NCBI RefSeq assembly: GCF_902686445.1
Contig: NC_062218.1
Span: 135,827,241 to 135,891,240, forward strand
Source of the DNA: Sciurus carolinensis
Lineage: Eukaryota > Chordata > Mammalia > Rodentia > Sciuridae
DNA: 64,000 nt
Direction of reading: 5' to 3'
Position numbers and translations under genes: made by a program. The stretch's first letter is position 1; each line of letters opens with the position of its first letter. Of the stretch, positions 1 through 10,079 are shown piece by piece. Below the pieces are notes generated by a model that was given only the letters and a program-made list of their open reading frames with translations, searched no databases and was not told the origin of the DNA.

Positions 1-858
1 TTCCCTCCTCGGCCCGGGGGCCTGGAGCCCGGAGCCCGGAGCCCGGAGCCCTGGGGCTGCTTACTAGGGGAGGCCGCCCCACCACCCTCCGGCACTCGCT
101 CCCCACGCTTCCAAACCCAGCATCAGAGGACTCATTTCCACCTTCCTCAACACCGGCCTCATCGGAGCAGGCGCCTGGCAGTTTCGCTCCTCCAAACTCC
201 AAGGCACGAAAGCTGAGGGATGGCCTGTCCCTCACGGTCCACCTGCGGATCCGCTCAGAAGCTTCCAAGGCACTTTTGCAGAAGTGGAGCCAAGCGCGAT
301 GAAGGCGTGTGCGTTGGGACTGATGGAAAGCACGCCTCGAATGGGCACGTCCCCACCCTCTCCGCATCGTCCTAAAAAACTACCGCTTGCAGTCACTATG
401 AAGTCCAGAACCAAACCCGCTTTCCCCTTGTCGAGTGGACAGGCGGCAGGCCAAGCCCCGCGCCCGGTTCTCCCGGGCACCGTCAAGCACACGTGCCTTG
501 GGGCTGCTCCACGGCCTTGTCCTGCCGAGCCGGCCTCCCCGGCGCCGCCCGCACCTCCTGCTCCCGGCGCCTCTCGCCCCAGGCTCTGTGGGCGGGCTCG
601 GCCAGGCGCAGCCCTGGCGCCTGGAGACCACCAGTGCACCTGCACCGCGTGGCTGAGCCCCTAGCGCACAGCGTAGTTGAAGGACTCCACGTGCGCCCGC
701 GTCAGCTCCTGCAGCGCCGCCTTCTGCTGCTCGGGAGGGACCCCGTAAGAGGGGTCGGTCTGGTGCTTCAGGCTAGGCCCGCTGGGCAGGCTACCGCACT
801 GGCCGCCGGGATCCATGCCTCCTCACGCCCCACACGTGCGCGACTCTGCGGCGCGGCG
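1..858 (-). pseudogene. POLR1B (pseudogene fragment): POLR1B 5'-end copy with exon 1 and apparent intron 1 sequence, broken by a stop
   Basis: Read on the minus strand, an ATG at 816-814 in a good context opens 51 codons starting MDPGGQC and including [15 protein letters not shown] and [20 protein letters not shown]. This is the N-terminus of POLR1B, the second-largest subunit of RNA polymerase I. A TAG at 663-661 stops the frame where the normal protein continues. After the stop the frame still reads GLSHAVQ up to 640, followed by GT at 639-638, which looks like the exon 1 donor. The remaining 639-1 has no further POLR1B coding similarity and is best read as intron 1. The GC-rich tract ends sharply near 858 in AT-rich SEC24A intron, only about 40 nt upstream of the ATG, close to where a transcript start would be expected. 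The other end runs off the window. It lies in the same orientation as SEC24A. Identification is from memory of the protein; the copying mechanism is inferred. Confidence 0.85.
24..51. repeat. 7-bp GC-rich tandem repeat, four copies
   Basis: Four consecutive GGAGCCC units, inside the CpG-rich POLR1B-derived segment. Too short to be called a minisatellite. Confidence 0.9.
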
Positions 859-1237
859 GCAATAAGCATTAATATTAAACATTCTATAAGATATGGTTGA
901 GTCCAAAAGAGAGAAATATAAAGAAAAAGCAGTTAAGTGGTTGTTTAAGGCCAGTGAGAGATGGAGGAAGGAGTGGGCACTAACTGCTAATGGGAATGAG
1001 ATTTTTTTTGGGTGATAAAAATGTTCTAAAATTAGATTGTGGTGATGACTTTATAACTGTAAACATTCTTAAAACAATGAAATTGTACAACTACAATGGG
1101 TGAAGTCATAGCAGTAGATCTTTTCATTGAAATAGTTACAAGCACCCAAACAGGGAAACCTGTAAAGTTAGTTACATTTAAAAAAAAACAAAATTAGGTG
1201 GATTTGCAAAATATTTACAAGTGGTAACAACTCTTAC
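859..1237 (-). other. SEC24A intron 17, visible part outside the POLR1B copy
   Basis: Plain AT-rich intron between the POLR1B-derived block and the exon 17 donor. I recognise no repeat or conserved element. The intron continues before the window start. Confidence 0.7.
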
Positions 1238-1348
1238 CCATATTGGCCAATAATCCTGAAATTGCTTGAACATCTGCTCCAAGAAAGACTTCATTTAGAG
1301 TTGAAACTACTGGCAAACACAAAGTATGGACACGAATTCTTCTTTCAC
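1238..1348 (-). CDS. SEC24A: SEC24A exon 17 (last exon in window)
   Basis: Acceptor AG at 1350-1349 and donor GTAAGA from 1237. The exon has 111 nt, with 2 nt completing a Gly codon and 1 nt left over. It encodes GERRIRVHTLCLPVVSTL, then NEVFLGADVQAISGLLANM. In the SEC24 fold this closes the beta-rich region and enters the all-helical domain, which continues in exons beyond position 1. Exon numbering assumes a single short coding exon 1 upstream, as in other mammals. The match to human SEC24A from memory is near-complete, with Asn-Glu where human has Asn-Asp. Confidence 0.96.
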
Positions 1349-2430
1349 CTTTGGGAAAACATGATGGTAAGGCACAACAATATACAAAAAAGATTATGTG
1401 AAAGTCACCACAACTGAAAAACCAAGTAGTTACAGGAAGCAGAGACATCAAAATTTTAGTTGGTGAGCACTAAAGCCTTTTTTTAACATAAAATTCTTTT
1501 TGTTCAAGTTATTACAAAACAAAAAACAGTGATTGTAGTTAAATGAAAATATGAAGAGATTTTATAAATCTCTTCTAAACTTTTTGGTTATTTCTTTTGG
1601 CAATAAAATTTTTGAGTTAATACACATAAGACATCACTACTCTTGCTTGTTTTATAGCCTATTTTGACATTTAAAGTACAGAAAAACTAAACACAGAAAG
1701 AAATTTTTGTGTGTACGTTGTATATGAAATTTAAATTTTGTTAAACATTGGATCCTATACCCAAGTATCTCATTTGGTATATGCAAATCTCCCCACATTT
1801 GAAAAAAATCCTAAATCAAAAACACTTCTAGTCCTAAGCATTTCAGATAAGAGATATTCAACCTGCATATGATTCAATTTTTATGACATTCCTGCAAGAC
1901 AAAACTCTTAGTGGTTACTAGAGATTGGTGATGGGAGAGAGAATGATTACAAAAGCAAAGGGTGATGCTGAGAAGGATGGAACCAATTATAATGTCTTTA
2001 TTATGGTGATGGTTAACAGGATACATTTGTCAAAACTTGTGGAACTTTACATTCAAAATGGTTCAATCAGCTGAGCCAGTGGTACACACATGTAATTTCA
2101 GCTGCTTGTGAAGCTGAGGCATAATTGTGAGTTTGACTCTAGCCTGTGCAACTTAGTCAGCCCTTGTCTCAAAATAAAGTAGAAAAGGGCCAGTGATATA
2201 GCTCACAGGTAGAACACTTGCCTAGCATGCTTTAGGCCCTGGGTTCAATCTCTAGCACTGCAAAAAAAACCAAATAACATCAACAAAAAAACAAAACCAA
2301 AAACAAAAATGGTGCATTCAGCTGGAGAGGTAGCTCAAGAGCAGAGTATGTGCTTGGTGTGCATGAAGCCCTGGGGTTTGATCCTGGGTACCACCACAAA
2401 AAAAATAAATAAATAAAAATAATTGCCTTT

Positions 2431-2521
2431 GGGGCTGGGGAGATAGCTCAGTCGGTAGAGTGCTTGCCTTGCAAGCACAAGACCCTGGGTTCGATCCCCA
2501 GCACCAAAAAAAAAAAAAAAA
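2431..2521 (+). repeat. Young ID SINE with target-site duplication
   Basis: tRNA-Ala-like body with an intact A box (TAGCTCAGTCGGTAGAG) and B box (GGTTCGATCCC), then a long A tail. Both sides carry aattgccttt (2421-2430 and 2522-2531), the target-site duplication of L1-machinery insertion. It may be able to recruit RNA polymerase III, but transcription cannot be judged here. Confidence 0.92.
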
Positions 2522-3436
2522 AATTGCCTTTTACCATATATCAATTATAATTTTTAAAATGAGCAGAAAAGGGACTGAGCTGAATTTTTTGTTAAATAAA
2601 AAATGGTACCTAGAGATAGATATACATCTTAATTTTACATTTACAGTGTGTCATACTAATTATAATCATACAGAACATTCCTCTTAAAGATTTTTATTAA
2701 AGTGTCCTTACTATACACTTTTCATAGACTTGGGAGGGGTTGTAAAGATTGAGCACATATAGTACAGAAAGTCTCCCCCAAAATTAAGGAGGTGAAACAG
2801 GGTGGGAGTAAAAAATCTTTAAAGTAAAAAAGTAAATTTAACATGCCTTTTATCATTTTTGATTAAAACAGAAATTATAAATTAGGAACACCTTAAAAAG
2901 TGTTTTCTGAGTCAGGTGCAGTGGTGCACTCCTGTAATCCCAGTGGTCAGGGAGGCTGGGGCAGGAGAATCAGTTCAAAGCCAGCCTTAGCAAAAGCGAG
3001 GCACTAAGCAATGAGATCTTGTTTCTAAATAAAATATAAAATAGGGCTGGGGATGTGACTCAGTAGTTGAGTGCCCCTGAGTTCAATGCCTAGTACCCCC
3101 AAAAATAAACAATAAAAAAGTGTTTTCTGATGGTCAGGTGTGGTAGTATGTACCTATAGTCCCAGCTAGTTGTGAGACTGAGGTGGGAGGATTGCTTGAG
3201 TCCAGAAGTTTGAGGCCTGCCTGGGTAATATAGCAAGACCGCATTTCAAAAGAAAAATAAGCCAAATGTGGTGGTGCCCACCAGTGACAGGAGGATCACA
3301 AATTAGAGATAAGCCTCGGCAACTGAGTGCGAACTTGTCTCAAAAATAAATAAATAGGGGCTGGGGAGATAGCTCAGTTGGTAGAGTGCTTGCCTTGTAA
3401 GCACAAGGCCCTGAGTTTGATCCCCAGCACCCAAAA

Positions 3437-3437
3437 A

Positions 3438-3488
<51 letters not shown>

Positions 3489-3490
3489 AA
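3437..3490 (+). repeat. (AAAT)n microsatellite
   Basis: About 13 near-perfect AAAT units directly after the ID element at 3357-3436. It is probably an expanded SINE A-rich tail. Confidence 0.95.
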
Positions 3491-3557
3491 ATAGAATAAA
3501 ATAAAAAAGGCTGGGGATATAACTCAGTGGTAGAGCATCCTTGGTCCAATCCCCAGT

Positions 3558-3600
<43 letters not shown>
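3558..3600 (+). repeat. (AC)n microsatellite
   Basis: About 21 perfect AC units directly after a partial ID element. Likely polymorphic. Confidence 0.97.
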
Positions 3601-3606
<6 letters not shown>

Positions 3607-4032
3607 TGTTTTAGTATCAGTTCTTTCAAAACTTAAATACTACCTCTGTGAGACCTTTCTGGTCAATTCTATCGTGAAAGAGCAACTGTTATATTATTTA
3701 TCCTATTAACTATCTGACTGCCTATTAAATTGTACAAAGGAATTTTTCAACTGATAAACCAGAGTGTTTGATACATAGCAGACACTCAATAAGTATCTGT
3801 GAAATAAATGAATAAATAAAATAATTTACAAAATTAAAGTCAAACATGTTGGCTTTACCAATAACAGTAACAAAGCTCTTATGGCTTAAAAGATACTACC
3901 TCCAAAGAAGAGTTTATTATAGGCCACAGAGTACATTACCACACCAAAAAACTTTAATATAATATTGTGCATATAGTTTAAGAGGATAGAGCTCATGGTT
4001 TTTATAATAATTAAAACAAACAAAAAACATAC

Positions 4033-4206
4033 CTTTGCTTGATGTATACAAGAGTGCTGACTGAAAAGAAACCAACTGAGTGTCAGTAAGATTTTCTTCT
4101 ACTGACATCTGTACTGCATATCCAGCATCTGGATTGACATTGGGCAAAGACAGTAAGTCTGTTGACCTAACAAAGAAATTCCCATGGAAGGTATGAATGG
4201 AAAGAC
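4033..4206 (-). CDS. SEC24A: SEC24A exon 16
   Basis: Acceptor AG at 4208-4207 and donor GTATGT from 4032. The exon has 174 nt and contains GLSIHTFHGNFFVRSTDLLS and PNVNPDAGYAVQMSVEENLT, ending LLYTSSKG. This belongs to the beta-sandwich part of SEC24 that packs on the membrane-facing side of the SEC23-SEC24 dimer. The flanking introns differ greatly in size (2.7 kb downstream, 9.2 kb upstream), but no exon appears to be missing, because the codons split across both joints complete correctly. Confidence 0.96.
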
Positions 4207-5482
4207 CTAAGAGAAAAAAAATCATCAAAATGACTTTTATATATCTATATGTAGATATTTACATTTTATCCTAGTCATTTATTAGATAGTAAAAAAAGTT
4301 CATATACTACACAGTACTGAATGAGGTTGAGGAGTAATAACTGTTGTCTTCCTTTTTTTTGGCACTGGGGATTGAACCCCGGGGTACTTAACCACTAAGC
4401 CATATCCCAGGCCTTTTTATTTTTTATTTTTAGACAAGATCTCACTAAGTTGCTAAGGCTGGCCTTGAACTCAATCCTCCTGTCTCAGTTTCCTGAGTTA
4501 CTGGGATCACAAATACATGCCACCACACCTGACTATAGGTATCTTCTTAAATTAGGGTGAGAATACAAATTTTCAAAAATTATTTTGGAGAATAATTTGG
4601 TAGTATCTATGAAAATTTTAAATGAATACTTATTTTGACTTTACCAATCTCTTATTTAAGAATTTAACCTATAGACTCATTTAAGGGCCACATTTAAGGG
4701 CAGAGTGAAAATATATAAAATATTTATATGTATAAAATAATCTTAAACAGGCCACATATGTATGTATAAAATAATTTTAAACAGATCTATGTGTAACAGC
4801 AAAATATTTAAAAATGGTTATCAGTAGGAAAATAACTAAATTGTAATTTGTTTATTCTGGTGAAAACCAGGATGAGATAATTTTACATGAACTAAAATTA
4901 ATGAATTTTCAAGAGTTATTGAGTAAGCACCCACTACAGCTGCTCATGCCTATAATCCTAGCAACTTGGGAGGCTGAGGCAGGAGGAGTGCAAGTTTGAG
5001 ACAACCTCGGCAACTAAGCAAGGACCCTGTCTCCAGATAAAAAGAAAAAAAGGGCTGGTGACATAGCTCAGTGGTAAAGAGCCATTGAGTTCAAATCCCA
5101 GTACTGAAAAACAACCAAAAAAAGGAGTAAGTTTCTTGGCAATAAATTCTAAGAAGGAACAAATGAGTGAAAATAACTATTTATGGAAATAGAACACATT
5201 ATACTTAAGTATGTAAATGTACAGAAAAACCTAATATAACAAAGTGGCTACAGTAACTACTTAAGGGCAGAGTGAAAATATATACATGTGTGTGTGAGTG
5301 CACATATGCCTGTGTGCCCCCACACTAAAGCCAATACAGGAGTTTAGCTTTACCAATAATGTATTTATTCTTTTTGGAAGAAAAACAGATATACATATGC
5401 AGATGAAGTAAAAACCAACTTTAAAACAAAAGTCGCAAACAAGAAAAGGGTGCAGATCTGTATGTATAAAAACAGGAGGGAG

Positions 5483-5673
5483 GGGCTGGGGAGATAGCTC
5501 AGTTGGTAGAGTGCTTGTCTTGCAAGCACAAGGCCCTGGGTTCAATCCCCAGCACTGCAATGGAGTCAATCAATCTGAAAACTGTGTGCACTGAAACCTC
5601 CAAACCATGAGCCAAAAATAAACCTAGTCTAAAAAAAAACAAAAACAAAAACAAAAAAAAAAAAAAAAAAAAA
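5483..5673 (+). repeat. ID SINE with unusually long 3' extension, inserted at the L1 5' end
   Basis: The first ~75 nt are a standard young ID body. It then continues for about 60-70 nt of non-ID sequence, including actgaaacctccaaaccatg and gccaaaaataaacctagtct, before a long A-rich tail. Identical 15-bp copies of aaaaacaggagggag flank it (5468-5482 and 5674-5688). The right copy contains the first bases of the L1, so the SINE landed within a few nucleotides of the L1 start after the L1 was in place. Confidence 0.88.
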
Positions 5674-8189
5674 AAAAACAGGAGGGAGATCCAAGATGGT
5701 GGACTAGAGGCAGGCTGCATTCCTTGTAGCTCTTAACTAGGGTTTCAAGCAGAGGATATCTGTTTCTCTGTGAGGCAGTCTTTGCTGCTTATTAATTCCC
5801 TGCTGTTTATCCCATTTGTCCACTGTGATCACCTACAGCCTGACAGCATACAGCCTGACTACTTTTTGAGTGCAGATTGCTCTCTGACTGGCGCCTATCA
5901 TCCGCCATTTGCCAGTTTGCCTGCCTCTTGCCTATACATTGCCTGTCTTTCACCTACTCATCACCCACCACCTGTGATCCGTCTGCAGATCGTCCAGCAG
6001 TAGCCAGCAGACCGAATGCAGACTGCCAGTGGATCACCAGCTTCTGCTGTTGCCTGGAAGTCCACTGTCACAGTACCCACAGATTTGGTTACACGTGGCT
6101 GCCGCCATTTTGAGATAACAGACAGAACCTGCAGGAACCCGGCTGAATTGACCAAGTCCCGTCTCCAGGACCCTCAGCCCAAGCGACTGCACCCTGCCTC
6201 CAGGACCACCTGACTGACTGACCACGCCCCACCACCAGGACCCCTCAACCAGACTGAGCACACCCTGCTTCCAGGACCCCTGCACAACCAACCATACCAC
6301 ACCTGCAGGACCCCCCCACACACACCACAACCACGCCCCGAGTTGCAGCTCCCCATTTGCTAACACATTTAGAAGCCAGAGCAGTCATCTTGGATTATCC
6401 TGGTAGCAGAAGTTCCCATCTTTAGGTGGGGCAAATCCCATCCTGAGACACCTGATGGAGACTAGAAGCTCATTGAAAGGTACCTCACGTGCATCAGGCT
6501 ACTAAAGACTGGGAGGCTTGAATACTATATGACTGTTATAGTGTACATTTTTTTTCTTCTCCTTTTTGAAAATCTTAAAGTTTTTTATTTCTTTACTTTT
6601 TTTGCTCAATTTTCCTTTTATTTATCTGTTTCCTCAGGGTCTCTTTCTCCCTTTTCTCATGCTAACAATGAACTTCTTTTGATTACACTTTCACTCTTTC
6701 TGCGATCTAGAGCTTCTTTACTCTTTTCTTATCCTATTAACAGTTATATCCTACACCCCTTTCCATCCTCTAGTCCTCCATTAGAAACTGAAGACCTTAT
6801 TGTAAATTTGTTTGTTATACTGTAGATAATAATTGAACTCATCCTCTCTGTTTATTGTGACAATATTGTTAACATACTCATAGGGGCTATTTGGTTTAGG
6901 GCTGCATATTGTCTATACTGGGTGCTGCTAATATTGATCTCCCCCTTAAAGAAGAGGTTTTGGAAACCTATAGGGTCACTATAAACCTATGGAGGGGAAA
7001 CTGCAATACCACAGATCTGCACTGCTAGAGGGGAGGATACATGAACAACATGAAAAAACAAGGGAAGAAAATGTTCCAAACAAACCTAGATTCTATATTA
7101 ACAGAATCCAGTGACAGCATGGTAGAAAAAAATGTCAGAAAAAGAGTTCAGAATATACATAATTAAAATGATTCATGAAGCAAAGGATGAGATAAGAGAG
7201 CAAATGCAGACAATGATCACTCCAATGAGTAGTTGAAAGAGCAACTGCAGGAAGCAAAAGATCATTTCAACAAAGAGAGATTCTAAAAAAAAAAAAAAAA
7301 TTCTTGAAATGAAGGAAACAATAAACCAAATAAAAAATTCAATAGAAAACATCACCAACAGACTTAGAACACTTGGAAGACAGAACCTCAGCAATGAAGA
7401 CAAAATATTTAATCTTGAAAGTAAAGTTGCCCTAACAGAGAAGATGGTAAGAAATCATGAACAGAACCTCCAAGAACTTGGGATATCATGAAAAAACCAA
7501 ATTGAACAATTATCTGGATTAAGGAAGGCACAGAGATACAAACCAAAGTAATGAACAACCTATTCAATGAAATAACATCAGAAAATTTCCCAAACCTGAA
7601 GAATGAAATGGAAAATCAAATACAAGAGGCTTACAAAACACCAAATGCACAAAATTACAACAGATCCACACCAAGGCACATTATAATGAAAATGCCTAAC
7701 ATACAAAATAAAGATAGGATTTTGAAGGTTGTGAGAGAAAAGCATAAGATTACATATAGGGGGAAACCAATATGGATATCAGCAGATTTCTCAGCCAAGA
7801 CCCTAAAAGCTAGAAGGGCCTGGAACAACATATTTCAAGCTCTGAAAGAACATGGTTGCCAACCAAGAATACTATACCCAGCAAAACTAACCTTCAGAAT
7901 TGAAGACAAAATAAATTCCTTCCATGATAAACAAAAGTAATAAGAATTTACAAATAGAAAGTCTGTGCTACAGAACATTCTCAGCAAAATATTCCATGAG
8001 GAGGAAATGAAAAACAACAATGAAGGTCAGCAAAGGGAGGAACTACCTTAAAGGAAAAACCAATCAAAGGAGAAACCAAGTCAAGTTAAAAAACAAAAAT
8101 AAGCCCAAATGATTGGGAATACAAATCATATCTCAATATAATCCTGAATGTTAATGGCCTAAACTCATCAATCAAAAGACACAGACTGG

Positions 8190-8313
8190 GGTTGGGGTTG
8201 TGGTTCAGGGGTAGAGCACTCATCTGGCATGTGTGAAGAACTGGGTTCAATTCTCAGCACCACATATAAATAAATGAATAAAATAAAGGTCTATCAATAA
8301 AAAAAAAAAAAAA
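8190..8313 (+). repeat. Long-tail ID SINE inside L1 ORF2
   Basis: ID body followed by the extended tail seen many times in this window (cacatataaataaatgaat, then aaataaaggtctatcaat). It is flanked by aaaagacac(a/g)gactgg at 8174-8189 and 8314-8329, 16 bp with one mismatch. It post-dates the L1. Confidence 0.92.
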
Positions 8314-9863
8314 AAAAGACACGGACTGGCAGAATGGATTAAAAGAAAGACCCAACGATATGCTGCCTTCAAGAGACTCATCTCATAGAAAAGGACATCC
8401 ACAGACTAAAGGTGAAAGGATGGGGAAAAACCTACCATGCACATGGACTCAGGAAAAAAGCTGGGGTTTCCATCCTTATTTCAGATAAAGTGGACTTCAA
8501 GCCAAAGTTAGTCAGAAGGAATAAAGAAGGACATTTCATACTGCTTAAGGGAACCATAAATCAGGAAGATACAATGATCATAAATATTTATGCCCCAAAC
8601 AATGGCACATCCATGTACATCAAACAAATCCTTTTCAATTCCAGGAATCAAAAGAACCACAACATAATAATTCTGGGTGACTTTAACACACCACTGTCAA
8701 CACTGGATAGATCTTTCAAACAAAAACTAAACAAAGAAACCATAGAACTCAATAACACAATCAATAACTTACACTTAACAGATATATATAGAATATTCCA
8801 CCCATCAATGAACGAATACACTTTCTTCTCAGCGGCACATGGAACCTTCTCAAAATTAGACCATATGTTATGCCACAAAGCAGCCTTTAGTAAATGCAAA
8901 AAAATAGATACTATGTTGTGTTCTATCAGATTATAATGGAATGAAATTAGAAATCAATGACAAAATAAAAACAAAAATTACTCCAACACCTGAAGACTAA
9001 ATAATATGCTACTGAATGAAGCATGGATAACAGAAAACATCAGAGAGGAGATAAAAAAATTCTTAGAGGTAAATGAGAATGATGATACAACATATCAAAA
9101 TCTCTGGGACACTATAAAAGCAGTACTAAGCGGAAAATTCATTACATGGAGCATATTCAAGAAAAGAATAAAAAGTCAACAACTAAATGATCTATAACAT
9201 TACATGGCAAAGTTCTAGAAAAAGAAGACCGGAACAACATCAAAAGTAGTAGTAGACAGGAAATAATTAAAATCAGAGCTGAAATCAATGAAGTTGAAAC
9301 GAAAGAAAGAGTCCAAAAAATTGACAAAACAAAAAGTTGATTCTTTGAAAAAGTAAACAAAATAGATAAACCCTTAGCCACACTAACAAAGAGGAGAGAG
9401 AAAAATTACTAAAATTTGTGATAAAAACAGAAATACATAACATAATGAGAAGCTACTTTGAAAATCTATACTCCAACAAAACAGAAAATACTGAAGACAT
9501 CTACAAATTTCTAGAGACATATGCTCCTCCCAAACTGAACCAGGAGGACATACCCAATTTAAAAAGATCAATATCAAGCAATGAAACAGAAGAAGACAAC
9601 AAAAGTCTACCAACCAAGAAAAGTCCAGGACCAGACGAATTCTTAGCTGAACTCTACAAGACCTTCAAAGAAGAACTCATTTCAATACTTCTCAAAGTAT
9701 TCCAGGAAATAGATAAGGAGAGAACCCTTCCAAACCCATTCTATGAAGCTAGAATCACTCTGATACCAAAATCAGACAAAGACACAACAAAGAAAGAAAA
9801 TTTTAGACCAATATTTCTGATGAATATAGATGCAAAAATCCTTAACAAAATTCTGGCAAATTG

Positions 9864-10079
9864 GATGTAAGGGCGATCTGGCTGCAACATCTGTCACCCC
9901 ACTGATTGCCAGGGTTGATTCGGCTGATCTGGCTGGCTAGGCAGGTGTCCCCTTCCTTCCTCACCACTCCATGTACGTCCCTCCTAAAGCTGTGTGCTCG
10001 GTAGAAGAGGACGACCTTCCCCGATAGAGGAGGACAGTTTTTTCGGTCAAGGGTATACGAGTAGCTGTGCTCCCCTGCT
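9864..10079 (+). pseudogene. RN7SK (pseudogene): 7SK small nuclear RNA retrocopy, 3'-truncated and tailless, inside L1 ORF2
   Basis: The segment starts at the natural 7SK 5' end (ggatgtaagggcgatctggc) and follows 7SK closely, including gattcggctgatctggctgg, gaagaggacgacc and gggtatacgagtagctg. It stops after about 216 of roughly 330 nt, at ctcccctgct. There is no poly(A). Perfect 17-bp copies of aaaattctggcaaattg flank it (9847-9863 and 10080-10096), so it was inserted by target-primed reverse transcription into the L1. The first GATC of the HEXIM-binding hairpin is kept; the second reads GATT. Upstream sequence is L1, so no type 3 Pol III promoter came with it. Treat it as a dead copy. Confidence 0.95.

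Larger units (their letters stand above)
1349..4032 (-). other. SEC24A intron 16: SINE-rich
   Basis: 1349-2060 is plain AT-rich sequence. Plus-strand SINEs follow: B1-dID about 2070-2290, old ID 2319-2410, young ID 2431-2521, B1-dID 2912-3118, B1-like monomer 3131-3260 and its partial neighbour to 3350, ID 3357-3436, and a partial ID 3507-3558. Two microsatellites follow ID tails at 3437-3490 and 3558-3600. A weak MIR-like stretch with a degenerate TAGCAGACACTCAATAAGTA core lies at about 3700-3810. Confidence 0.75.

Noticed and set aside
661..816. Real POLR1B first exon
   Set aside because: Stop codon after 51 residues, and the block lies within an intron of SEC24A, which is on another chromosome in human.
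284..900. Plus-strand coding genes in the GC-rich block
   Set aside because: Open frames of 73-135 codons arise from high GC content on both strands. Only the minus strand matches a known protein.
2431..2505. tRNA-Ala gene
   Set aside because: The A and B boxes look tRNA-like, but the body is the ID SINE: the acceptor stem does not close, an A tail follows, and target duplications flank it. The same applies to all other ID copies.
9864..10079. Working 7SK RNA gene
   Set aside because: Lacks the 3' third including the terminal hairpin and has no upstream 7SK promoter; it sits in L1 sequence with target duplications.
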